From: Mactromeris polynyma
Lineage: Eukaryota > Mollusca > Bivalvia > Venerida > Mactridae
Direction: 5' to 3'
Assembly (NCBI GenBank): GCA_032209605.1
Contig: JASFXZ010000010.1
Location: 6,283,385 to 6,347,384 of the forward strand
DNA length: 64,000 nucleotides
A program made the translations under genes and the position numbers. Shown here one piece after another: positions 1-29,100 of the stretch. The number at the start of each line of letters is the position of its first letter. Position 1 is the stretch's first letter. Under the pieces are notes generated by a model that was given only the letters and a program-made list of their open reading frames with translations, was not told the origin of the DNA and ran no database searches.

Positions 1-298
1 ACTGGTTAGTATGAAGTCAAGTTTATTTAGTATCATTTTAAGGTAATCAAAGATAATCTGACGTAAGCCACTCGGGCTACCTAATTTGTGAAAGATGTAG
101 CTCATTGTGGGGTACAACCTAGAGTTTGACTCTAGGGTCAGTCTGGAGTTAATGTTTGTATGAGACCAGATGTATTTTAAGCCACCATATCGGATTGTAT
201 TACACATATGGCAAACTGTTCTCTGTTAACATGTCTGTAGAAATGCTAACAAAATCTTCGCATTTTCCTATCAATGGATTTTGATACTGACATTGCAG

Positions 299-16741
<16,443 letters not shown>

Positions 16742-17651
16742 GAATAGGTGTTGATTTGAAAGTCGGATGTATTCATATATTTAGTTGCATTATGATAACT
16801 CTTGTTTCTGTGCAGATGTTGTTGTTACAAACAGCAGGAGAAACAACAAAACTGTGTTCAAATATAGTCTGAGATGTTGGACTATCAACAAATTAATTCA
16901 CTTTCTAAATATATTTTAATACCATTAACATTCATTATCACTGATCACTCTACTTGTATAATTCCATTGACAGTTTTAACTTGACTGTTTCTCTCTTGGC
17001 TGTTGAGCAAAAAGTGTGTCACTTTTTAAAAGAATGGAAATTCTTAATTCTCCAATTTGAGAAGATGATGGTAATAGATTATCAACTATATGGTAATCAT
17101 AGCAGGTAATATATGCGCAAATTGATTCCTAACTCGCAAATTGATTCCTAACTCGCTGCTGTAGAAAAATTGAAATATTTTCATGAAAGCTTATCATGAG
17201 AACTGAATGTCAATCTATGGAATTTTCTAGTGCTTAATTCTCCTTGATTTTACTTCTAACTTTGGACAGGAATGCTGCTATGATTAATGGCCTGTGAAGA
17301 TAAGTTGTTCCACTAAATATTTATAATGTTATATTGATGAATTTTGATGTTACTTATTATTCACCATGAAAAAACATTTCTTTAATCATTTATTTGTGTG
17401 TTTCATTAATCATGTATTTGTGTGTTTCATTGTCGTCTAATTATGAATGAAGGTTTACATATTATATCTGTCATTTTTTCATTATTCATTTACATGTTAA
17501 ATATTGTATTGAAATTAAAAGTTAGATCTGTCACTGACTATGTATTGTATTTTGTACAACAGAACTGGCACATTCAGATGATTAAGCTGCTGTTTCAATA
17601 GTTTTGTGCTAAACTAAAAGGTTTGCTAACTTTGGCCCCATAGATTATAAA
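16742..17651 (+). other. SMC1A 3' UTR and 3' flank
   Basis: AT-rich sequence after the SMC1A stop. A possible polyadenylation signal ATTAAA is at 17514-17519. Two short direct duplications are visible: GCAAATTGATTCCTAACTC twice near 17117-17155, and a phrase ending GTATTTGTGTGTTTCATT near 17385-17430. No gene is seen. Confidence 0.6.
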
Positions 17652-19326
17652 TGGAAGTCACTCTGACAAACCCAAATTATCAGGGCAGGTCACTGTAAAC
17701 AGCTTAAATTTTAAGTCGGTAAGAGTGACTTCCCTTTAAAATCAGGGGAGGTCACACTAAAAAAAACATGCATTTTAAGTCGGAAAGAGTGACTTCCCTT
17801 TAAAATCAGGGGGAGGTCACTCTAAAAAACCTCGCATTTTAGTCGAAAAGAGTGACTTCCCTTTAAAATCAGGGGGAGGTCACTCTAAAAAAAACTCGCA
17901 TTTTAGTCGAAAAGAGTGACTTCCCTTTAAAATCAGGGGGAGATCACTCTAAAAAACCTCGCGTTTTAGTCGAAAAGAGTGACTTCCCTTTAAAATCAGG
18001 GGGAGATCACTCTAAAAAACCTCGCGTTTTAGTCGAAAAGAGTGACTTCCCTTTAAAATCAGGGGGAGATCACTCTAAAAAACCTCGCGTTTTAGTCGAA
18101 AAGAGTGACTTCCCTTTAAAATCAGGGGGAGATCACTCTAAAAAACCTCGCGTTTTAGTCGAAAAGAGTGACTTCCCTTTAAAATCAGGGGGAGATCACT
18201 CTAAAAAACCTCGCATATTAGTCGAAAAGAGTGACTTCCCTTTAAAATCAGGGGGAGATCACTCTAAAAAACCTCGCATATTAGTCGAAAAGAGTGACTT
18301 CCCTTTAAAATCAGGGGGAGATCACTCTAAAAAACCTCGCGTTTTAGTCGAAAAGAGTGACTTCCCTTTAAAATCAGGGGGAGATCACTCTAAAAAACCT
18401 CGCGTTTTAGTCGAAAAGAGTGACTTCCCTTTAAAATCAGGGGGAGATCACTCTAAAAAACCTCGCCTTTTAGTCGAAAAGAGTGACTTCCCTTTAAAAT
18501 CAGGGGGAGATCACTCTAAAAAACCTCGCGTTTTAGTCGAAAAGAGTGACTTCCCTTTAAAATCAGGGGGAGATCACTCTAAAAAACCTCGCGTTTTAGT
18601 CGAAAAGAGTGACTTCCCTTTAAAATCAGGGGGAGATCACTCTAAAAAACCTCGCGTTTTAGTCGAAAAGAGTGACTTCCCTTTAAAATCAGGGGGAGAT
18701 CACTCTAAAAACCTCGCGTTTTAGTCGAAAAGAGTGACTTCCCTTTAAAATCAGGGGGAGATCACTCTAAAAAACCTCGCGTTTTAGTCGAAAAGAGTGA
18801 CTTCCCTTTAAAATCAGGGGGAGATCACTCTAAAAAACCTCGCGTTTTAGTCGAAAAGAGTGACTTCCCTTTAAAATCAGGGGGAGATCACTCTAAAAAA
18901 CCTCGCATATTAGTCGAAAAGAGTGACTTCCCTTTAAAATCAGGGGGAGATCACTCTAAAAAACCTCGCATTTTAGTCGAAAAGAGTGACTTCCCTTTAA
19001 AATCAGGGGGAGATCACTCTAAAAAACCTCGCCTTTTAAGTCGGCAAGAGCGACTTCCCTTTAAAATCAGGGGGAGATCACTCTAAAAAACCTCGCCTTT
19101 TAAGTCGGCAAGAGTGTCTTCCCTTTATAATCAGGGGGAGGTCACTCTATAAAACCTCGTGTTTTAAGTTGGTGAGGGTGTCTTCCCTTTATAATCAGGG
19201 GGAGGTCACTCTAAAAAAACCTCATGTTTTAATCCGGTAAGAGTGACTCCCCTTATAAATCAGGGGAGGTCACTCTAAATAAACCTTTAATTTAAGTCGT
19301 TGAGACCGACTTTCCCTTAAAATCAG
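17652..19326. repeat. 63-bp satellite array, about 26 copies
   Basis: Head-to-tail repeat with 63-bp period (measured at 18001, 18064 and 18127). Each unit contains GAGTGACTTCCC, a spacer TTTAAAATCA and GGGGGAGATCACTC, whose ends can pair as an imperfect stem. Units between about 17900 and 19020 are nearly identical, differing mainly in one short slot (GCGTTTTAG, GCATATTAG, GCATTTTAG or GCCTTTTAG). Units at both edges are more diverged, the usual sign of homogenisation from the centre. One unit near 18710 lacks a single A. The array lies between the 3' ends of SMC1A and MON2. Confidence 0.95.
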
Positions 19327-19987
19327 TCATTTGTAATCAGAGGTAGATCCCCTTATTGAAAATAAAGAATCTCAGACTACAGTGTGTAAAGTCCTGGGTG
19401 ATGATAAAAACAACAATTGTGATTAATCAATTTCTTATTATTTCAATCATAATATTTACAATCATGAAAACCATGTACAAATTTAAGCCAACCAATAATA
19501 TATTTGCGATGAAATTGCACAATAGACAATGACTAAAATAAGCAACTATGAACTTGTTCAAGAATTAAATAAATAATAAGACATAAAGAAAGTGAGTTCT
19601 CAACAAGACAATCAACATTTACAACAAATATACAATATGTCCTGTTTCATAGCCACATTATTCCTTGAATTACCATCACCAAGAATGCATTTGAACAGAA
19701 ACAACTGTTGTAGGTATATACATCTGTGACATATTCACTTTACACATACTCCAAGAGTCAAATAAAGACTTGTTATATAATTATGGTAGCACAATGTCAT
19801 TAACGTAACACTTCTAACATAACACAATGCAGATGTCTCCTTGTGTTTTTATTTTAGCACGAGTTTGTCTTCTCTAATATTCTTCCTCCAACGAATACTG
19901 CCAACAAAGATATGTCATCTTATTTTCTTCCCATCGTTTTATGCATTTAGGTTGTTTCCACTGCATACAGTCTTCAGTCTGCTACAG
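19327..19987. other. MON2 3' UTR and flank
   Basis: AT-rich sequence after the MON2 stop on the minus strand. A minus-strand AATAAA, read as TTTATT at 19848-19853, lies about 135 bp past the stop and is a plausible polyadenylation signal. No other gene is seen. Confidence 0.55.
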
Positions 19988-20148
19988 TTACCTCCCATTC
20001 TGCATTACAACAGTGGGTGGGGTAAGCAGTTCCTTGTATTCTTTGAGAGCATCTCTCAACGCTTTACATACACTAGGTGATGGAGATGTCGTACACTCAA
20101 CAAGGTGTGGGTATAGCTGAATTATATGATTCCAAACACTCACTTCAA
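19988..20148 (-). CDS. MON2: MON2 last coding exon with stop
   Basis: Acceptor ATTCCAG. Encodes [39 protein letters not shown] and ends VMQNGR, then TAA at 19990-19988. Human ends with ASRVQNGES, so the tail is also alike. Confidence 0.94.
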
Positions 20149-23100
20149 CTGGAATATGTAAACAAATGTGCTACACATACAACATATAACTAGGAACATA
20201 CATCCATATATAAAAAGGACATATATTACAACAGTATTACAATTACAATGCCAATCGTTATAAAGATTCTTTGCCATACAGAAAAAGTTGGTACATGTAC
20301 TTAAATACAAGTCTTTACTATCCTAACAGCTACCTGTTATACTTAAATATACATTGCATTTACAGAAAAATTTGATACAGAATAAACAAACTTTAAAGTG
20401 AACACGTGTAGCTGATCATGTTTGAACATTTAAAACTCATAGTTTGCACAGCTTAAAGTCCCATATCTGACACTTAGAGCATAATAAATATCAATATTAC
20501 AATCCCTATAAGACAGGACAATCAGAATTCACAAACTCACCATTGGCTTGAGGTGCTCTTTTTAAGGAGGAAATTAAGGTGGTAACAGCCTTCAATACAG
20601 ACGACATTTCTGCCAGCCGTGGTCTGAAATAGAAAGAATTTTATTAGTTTAAATTGTTTCAAAAATACTTGTCCACGTTCATGTTAAAAAGGAATTGCAG
20701 AAACATTTCAGACGAAAAGATAAAAATAATTAACATACGTACAGACGAACAATGCTTAATAATACAATATGCTTCCCTAGCAAACCTCACCAGGAACATA
20801 CGTACAGACGAACAATGCTAAATAATACAATATGCTTCCCTAGCAAACCTCACCAGGAACATACGTACAGACGAACAATGCTAAATAATACAATATGCTT
20901 CTTTAGCAAACCTCACCAGGAACGTAATAAAATACGATGTAACAATTAACAAGCAATTCTATGTCTTAATATATTAGTAATGGAAATAGGAAACAAACAA
21001 TAATTTAAACACAGTCTTAGCAGTAATAACTACTTGTTTTTAACATATTCCAGTTAAAATCCGTCATCAGTACCCAGTGTGTCCAACCAGCCGACACATG
21101 TCAAAGTTATAAAACTTGCTCTACATAGTTGCCTTATAATGGTGAGTATGTATACCAAGTATTAAAGCAATATGATGATATCGGGAGATTGCATCCTCGA
21201 AAAGTGGGAGATGGAATCTCAGAGTAAAAGATTTTTTCAGGTCAAACCCACAAAGTGAAAACTCTTTTAGAAACATGAAATAAGTCGAATACCTTGGCAA
21301 TGGACATTTTCCACTCAGTTTCTCATCTTCAGCATACTTTTTGACAACATCTTGACACCTTTGTAACAATGATATCACAGCTAATTTTGTTAAACAATTT
21401 TCTTCACCCTTTGATTGGTTGACGTAAGAAAATTGTAACAAAGTCTCAAAGCAAGTTTTCGCAAACTCCTCGCGTAACTTGCGACTAGAATCAGTATCTG
21501 AAATAAACAGTATACAGACTTAAGTACATGTATATCTACAGTACCATATATAGTATTTATATATGTATAAGTATAAAAGACATTTGACTATGGGCTTTTA
21601 AGTAAAAAATGGGCCATTTCTCCAACATAAATGAAAGTTGAATGTTCGAATATTCATTCGGAAGGTTGAACGATCGATTACCAAATTGCCATTCCTTGAC
21701 ATCCCTAGTTATCACAAAAGCATGTAGACTTTTAACATTGTACAAGACTTACCAATAAATGAATCCGATGAGGTGGAATGAATTGAACCTTTATTCAGTA
21801 TAGACATGATCTGCTCTATGAACTCTTTCGGCATATTGTTGGCATATGGTAGAATGTCATCTCGTACCATAAGTACTACCTGTGGTAAATAAAATATTAG
21901 AATAAAGCATAAGAACCAAAAATCTGCCATAGCTGAACATCAGTCACTTACACAAAAGCCTACACAGAGCAATACATCAAGGCAATTAATAGCAAAATAA
22001 AGTCATGTTTGAGAAACACGAAAAATCGGTCAATGGCGCTACCGGGAATCGAACCCAGGTCTACAGTTCACATTTAGTGAAACCTATTTCCTATGAACAG
22101 CCACATTATTTAAACCATAACAAGGGCAGTAGTGTAGTGAGTTGTTTGATGCCAAACCTAGATCAACGTGCCGGTCTGTGGCTAATATACTCTATTCATT
22201 TCAATAAACAATGCATGTGATGTAAAACTACCTGCTGATCCTAATTAACTACATGTAATCACAAAAATTATGTGAGGTAAATGGAAGATCAAAAGACACA
22301 CATGAACAGACAGAGGAAATTAACGAGAACAATGAACAGACCTTGCAATCCAGCGCTTCATCTCGCTGGAAATCTTCTATAGACAACGTCGGTGGGGTAG
22401 GGCTGAAAAATAATCGAAAAACTTGAAGTTAACAAATATCACAATTTGGCCCCTTTCAGAATATTTTAGATGTTATAGTGTGTTCTTTATAAAACATAGC
22501 CAGCGTTAAATTTCCTTATGTATTTTCTTTAAAGTTCATAAAGTAAGCTTTCCAATGTGTCAAACATATAATTTGATTTATATTATCATGAATGCAACTT
22601 CAACTCCTCATGTGTGCACAACATTTCCCATATCATCTTCAGGGGGATATTTTTAAACAGGTTTTAAACATTGAAAAGATCTCTTAGCTTGAAACTCATT
22701 CAATTAATTGTCAAACATGTGACCAGGATACTAGTTGTCTCTGATGCCGGTAGTAATCTACCGAAGTAGTCATGAAAGAAATCACTGAACCAAAATTATT
22801 TCAATTCATAAAATATGTGCACTTGCTTCATACAAAAAATCCAGATTCCATCTTGATAATAAATGCATCTCGGAAAATGACAAATTTCAACTAAAATTCA
22901 TTTTTACAATGAACGTAAAACTTGTGATTCCTGGGTTTCTCACCAGTACTCACATTTATCTCAGGAATTATGAACAACACAAATAAATCTCGCCCATGGC
23001 AGATTCGAATCCACAACCATGGAATCAGGAGACAGGTAACCCATAGGCCACGAGGCCCCTAACAAATGTTTCCTGTTTATAACCTTGGACCAATGATCAG

Positions 23101-26100
23101 CTGTTGTTTGATGCATGCCTGTCCATAATCATTGCAGCAACATCATTATATTACTTGAAGTAACTACATGTTGTTCCAACAGCACACCAGAAGTGCTGAT
23201 ACAGAAAGACTTTTCAACCCTGAAACAATGGTTTAACTCACTGAAATAAAGACTTACTTCTTTGAGAAGAGAAAATCTTCCAAGGTATGTCCAAGCTCTG
23301 TCCACATTGACTGGAATGCTTTATCTGAAATTTTAATTTTTGAACAATAATTGAAACCAATTGGGATAATATTTCGGAATTGTCATTTTCTTTGACTTCA
23401 GTTGAGTACTGCATTTAAGTAAGTCAATAAAATGCAAAAATGCCACACATGGCAATGAATACCCTAGTATAACACCATGTGTACAGACACATGTACAGGT
23501 AACAGACATGGATTAATCGATTAAAGTAATTTAATTGATTATTAATCTATTAATATTTTCCATTAATCATCATTAATCGTTAATCAAGCATTTTTAGATT
23601 AATGATTAATAATTTAATCGATTACCGGAGAAAAAATGGCTGTAATCATGATTATTTTACGATTGATACATGATTACTTTGTTTTTTATGGACAAGAGTG
23701 TCAGAAAATTTATGAAAGTAATTAAATGGGGAAAAATGCAACAAATTCTTTTTATTGCAATCATTGAATAAGAGATTAAAAAATTAGCAATTATCACTTA
23801 TTTATCCAATTTCATGTACAGAGCAGTCAGACTTAGCCTGAGGGCACAGAACATTGTAATCTGGTTTATACATGTAGATAATCAGTTAATAAGGGGATAA
23901 ACTGACAACTAATTGTATGCAAATAAAGTAAGCACTGTTATACTTCATATTATTGAAACTAATAATTGCCCTTAACCCTTTACTCCATAGACCTCTAGCC
24001 CATTTACCTACTGTATGCTGATAAGACACTGGTCACATAGCCTACTCTATCTCCATACAGGTTATTGGAAAATAAATGGTGATTGACACCTGTATACTTA
24101 AACATGAAATAACAGTGTAAAGTATTGGTTTAATCACTTTTACATGAGTGTAAAAGTTTCAGGGAATTAAATTTTCTGTATAATGATGTAAATTTTATTA
24201 TTGTGGGTTAAAAATTATAGAAGATACAGAAAATTATAATTTGAGATACACATACACTTTGTGTATTTCTAAAAATAATTGTGGTGAAATTGGGTTTATA
24301 ATCCCAACAGCACATATTAATTAGCAATTATAATTATTTATAAATGAACAAACAGTCACCATTTTAGTCAATATTTATATTTTGTTATAAAATGAGTTTA
24401 TACAAGCCAAATTTATGTTCAAACACAAATGGAGATTTACTTATACAGTTACAGTTACATTGGCGTATGTTGGAACATGTAAATAAAACAAAAAGTCCTA
24501 AATGTTAAAATTGACTTCAGTATTCTCACAGCTAATGATAATTGACATTAATTAATATATATTTCTTATGGTTCATTTAATCTGATTGGTTGATGCTAAT
24601 TGTTTTGCAAGTCATAAGCCACGCCCTTAGACAGAAGATTAGTCCTACTGGTCACTAAATTGCCCCATGTGTCAGCTGTAAAAACATAAGAGTCATAAAA
24701 CCCCAGGAGATCTTTATCATGTGTTAATTCATATTGCTATTTCCTGTTTGATATAATTAATCCCATTGGTAATTGCAATGATTATGTCATATCAATCTTG
24801 GATCGCAATTTGTAATTCACAAGGTGGCTGCAACTGTCATCCAAAAATATTTACTTCAAAGACTTAGCCAGCGACTTCAAACATCTTTGATGTTTATTCT
24901 TGTTGAAAATTAAAATTGTTGTCACAAGAATTGCAACACAGACAATAGGTACCTGGATTTGACCTACTTTAATATTGATTTTGTTCTAGTGAATTTTCAG
25001 AAAATAGCCGAGTTGTGTACACAAAAAATGTCATGATGACGTATTTTTTCTGTGAAAATTTCTTTACATGGGATTGTTTGATCGCCGTTTTTGGATTAAC
25101 TTTTATTATTAACCATATTTTTTTGGTGGAATTAATATCTTACAAGATTGCTTTTTACATTAGGGTAAGTTAAAGTTATGGTACTTATTGTAAAAATCCG
25201 AGAATTTATTGTAAACTTGCCGCGAGTTTGTGAAGAAAATACGCTTCCGCGTGTCCAGCGTAAAATCGCTACCTGTGATGTTTTAAATGCAGTTTATGCA
25301 AAAACTTTATATAGTAACCCAATTTTTTTTTAAATGCATTAGCTTAAGGAAAGATCGATCTTTTCATAAGAATAAATTAGAATGTCCGAATTTTACGAAA
25401 AAAATGGATTTATAGTGGTTTAAAAACAAGTGAGTGAAAACGCGTGATCATGGAGATGGTATTAGGGCGTGAAATCGAGTGATCATGGAGATGGTATTAG
25501 GGCGTGAAAACGAGTGATCATGGAGTAAAGGGTTAATAGTTTAGCTCAAATTGTGCCCATGCTTTATGATAAGTTTAGTCATCACAATTCAAGTCTTTTT
25601 GCAATTTTGATGTTAACATAATTCAACCCTTTGTTAACTTTTGCTCAACATGAATATAAAACTGCCTGTATGTGATTTATGAAACATTCGGAAATCAGAC
25701 CCTTGGACCCAGTGCAATTCAGAATTTTCGGTATGGCTGCAAGAAAGCACTTTAAATTCGCGGATAATACACCTACTGAAGGCAATGTTAAAGCAGAGTG
25801 CAAACATTGCAACTCATTTATCTCCGGGAATGTTAAATCAACTTCGAATTTTGTAACCCATTTATAGGTAAGACCATTATCTTTTTATTTGCTTGTTTTA
25901 AAATTTATTTCAGTGTACATTTTGTAATGTTATTACTGTTACAATGCATGAATCAGGTAGTTCTGATGTCATTAAGCATGAAATTACAGGATACCTGATG
26001 TCAGAATGTGTAGAGGTTGACCCCCTTCAGTACTGGAAAGATAATTCAGAGAATTATCCAGCACTTGCAAATTTAGCCAAAAAAATCCTCACAATACCTG

Positions 26101-29100
26101 CCACCTCAGCTCCTGTAGAAAGACTTTTCAGTATTGCTGGGAAATTCTTTCGACCTGAGCGATGCAGATTAAGTGATACCACTTTTGAAAAACTGATAAT
26201 GATAAAATGCATTCGTTAATCATGATTACGTTAGATTTATGATTATTAATTTAATCGATTACTTGTTATTAGTCAAATAATTGATTAATAATTGATAATC
26301 CAAAATTGACCAAATAATCGATTATTAATCGATTATTTTTCAAAGTAATCGAATCCATGTCTGACAGGTAAGTACATATAATAGAATAGACAGGTTTTGT
26401 GTCAAGGGAGGTAACAAAGTGAAAACAAAATTACAACATGCTAAAAATAGAGTTGCCTCCCTTGAGTATTTAAGTTGGTGAAACCTCTAACAGTTTTGGT
26501 AAAATATATTAATGCCAACAAAATATATTATCTGGAGCTGCTATAAATACAAGCTACATGTCCCCACGGTGTGAACCTTGGACGTGCAAGACAAGATGAT
26601 GTTTGTATACTAAATATGGAACATGTCTATAGTTTTGCCTCTTTCTCAATGCAGATTGACTGGTATCATTTTCACTCATTTATATAACATATATATCAGA
26701 GCAATCAATAATAACGGACAACAAATCAAAAACTTATCAGACCACAAAAAAATCATTGCTGAATGAAAAACTAGAAAAAGATTCTGCAGGACAGAGTACA
26801 TTTTTACTGGACATTTAACACATGAAACAAACACTCAACTCACCATTCTTCCGTGCCACGGGTAGCCCGATGGACAGTATATTGAGTAAAGAGTTGATGA
26901 CCAACATCCATGTACTCTGTGAGGGACAACCATACTTCAAACTCAATGGCTGACGGAATGTCTGCAAATATAAAAATATTCACATATTAATTACTACAAC
27001 TAATTAACAATGTATTATGAGCCAGCATTCTCAGTCAATTTAGCTGGACTCAAAATGTAAGTCTCCGATTGGTTGGTTGTGAGCACACTCAATAATTGAC
27101 CAATGACAAGGCTGCATTCTGATAGTGGTCTCCAAACACTGTTTTATAACTTCAAACACTGTCAATGTGAACCAGCATTGTCGAATTTATACAAGAAACA
27201 TTATACCATCCCCCCCCCCTTATATTTTTATATTTTTCAGTAATGAACGGTCACCCAGCTTCAAAAGTGACTTGCATTGAAGTTACAAAAATGTTTAGAT
27301 AAAGCTTGACATTACAAATATGCAAACAATGTAACTACAGTAAAACCTCACTTAAAGACCACCTCGAAATTAAGAACAAAATTCTCAATTCCATTTTTCA
27401 CAGTTTTGTTCTATAATTCAACCTCAATATTAAGACCAACTCAATAAGAAGACCAGTTTTCAAGGGTCCCAAGGGTGGTCTTATTTATTGAGGTTTTACT
27501 GTACTAAACTTATTCATTCTCTCTAAAGAAATGCCAACAGAGTGCAGGCAGTTTGATCATTGTACTTTTCTTTAAATTTAGACAAGTTATCAAAATATCC
27601 CTTTTTACACACAAAAAATCTTAAAACATTATTCCAGAACACAGTAACAAATAAATGTCAGCTTAAACATTTTTTTCTCAGATTTACTGAGTTATCTAAA
27701 CCAACAATAAATATAAAAAATTAAATTCTGAACTACAGAAACATTTATCAAACGTCCACATAGTCCACATGATTAGGATAAAACTGACAATGTTCATCTA
27801 TAAATGTAATCAGTGAATACGCAAGCTGTATATATTATATACACGCATGAGATTTTCATGTGTCGAACAGGAAGACCTTAAAACAACAAAAACATGTGTA
27901 CACAAAAGTAGAATACAGGAGGGCGGGGCATAATAACAGTCATATATGTTGAGAAATAGAGAAACCCAACTAACAGTTGCAGTTGATGTCCAATACCAAA
28001 TCATAAGAACTGTAAAATTTTCATAAGGAGAATTCCATTGATTAGAAATAAAATTTTCATAAGGAGAATTCCATTGATTAGAAATAAACAAGTCCTGCAA
28101 CCAAAGATTATTACAAATACTCCCCCCCCCCTGACGGTTCATCAGGGGAACAGTCTACCCCCTCATATTCCATGTCTCCCCACCCTAGTACAGTTTAATG
28201 TCGCAATTAGCAACATGGAACATACCATCTTACCATGACTCCATTCCCACCTGTTTAGCGTAATAACACTAACATTTTTATACCATTCCTACTTTGTTTT
28301 CTAAATTCTTGACTATACTTTTACTTCTTTTAACTTTTCATAGCGGCCTGACGCCCACCATTGTCCAAGTCCTCGCAAGAGGTTTGACGAAACAGAAAGA
28401 TACATAGAAGTTGTGTTTAATTCAACAACCAGCAATTATGAGATTTCTGACCTAAAAAAGGCTATTTAGAATACCATATTGCCACCTACCTTCATAATTA
28501 TATCAAGTACGAATTACGAAAAAAATTACAATAAAAGATAAAACAAGGGTATAGAAATTATTTGTTTTACATTATTGATCAATATTTGAGGACTTAGAAG
28601 GCTTTTCCGGATTCTGTATTTAGAACAAAAACCGATTTAAAATTCATAATTTATATTTTTCCCACTCGCCCACTCCAGGGGTTTCACTAGGTGCTGCAAT
28701 CAAGGGTCATTTTGATAGTTTTTGAATGGATTTTTACCATTTTATAGCCAAAATTCCTATCGTTTGGAGAAAAATTTACCCTTCAGACAGAATCCTAAGG
28801 GTCAAAATGTGGCCTTTTTGGAAATTCCTGGGGTCAAAGGTTCAACTCCAGGGTCAAATGGAACCCATGCCAATTGTACAGAAATATTGCCAAACTGAAC
28901 AGGAAGACATTGGAACATAATGACTATGATTAGTATATTTTGAAGTGAACAAATTAAAGAGTGGACTAACTGTACAACTAGTCATACTACATATAACATT
29001 ATAACATTCAAGATTTCCATATGACCCATAGCATTTTCTGCAACATTTTACAACATTACATAAATGTACCCTGTATTCAACAAGTCTATGCTTAAATTTT

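Larger units (their letters stand above)
23503..26363 (+). mobile_element. hAT-family DNA transposon, non-autonomous, with nested insertion
   Basis: Both ends begin CAGACATGGATT in inverted orientation. The element is flanked by a perfect 8-bp duplication ACAGGTAA (23495-23502 and 26364-26371), the target-site length of hAT elements. Subterminal regions are full of ATCGATTA-like repeats. Remnants of a BED zinc finger and of a hAT dimerisation domain are encoded near the right end; the catalytic core is absent. A second element of 1557 bp is inserted inside (23976-25532), so the original hAT copy was about 1.3 kb. It sits in a MON2 intron between the exons at 23258 and 26844. Confidence 0.92.

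Noticed and set aside
17652..19326. CRISPR-like array
   Set aside because: Units are contiguous with no unique spacers, and the surroundings are eukaryotic genes. It is a satellite.
20752..20949. 65-residue frame with repeated [14 protein letters not shown]
   Set aside because: Translation of a three-copy 63-bp repeat within a MON2 intron.
22005..22220. 71-residue plus-strand frame near the GAATCGAACCC motif
   Set aside because: It lies in a MON2 intron over a tRNA-like remnant; composition and content give no sign of a protein.
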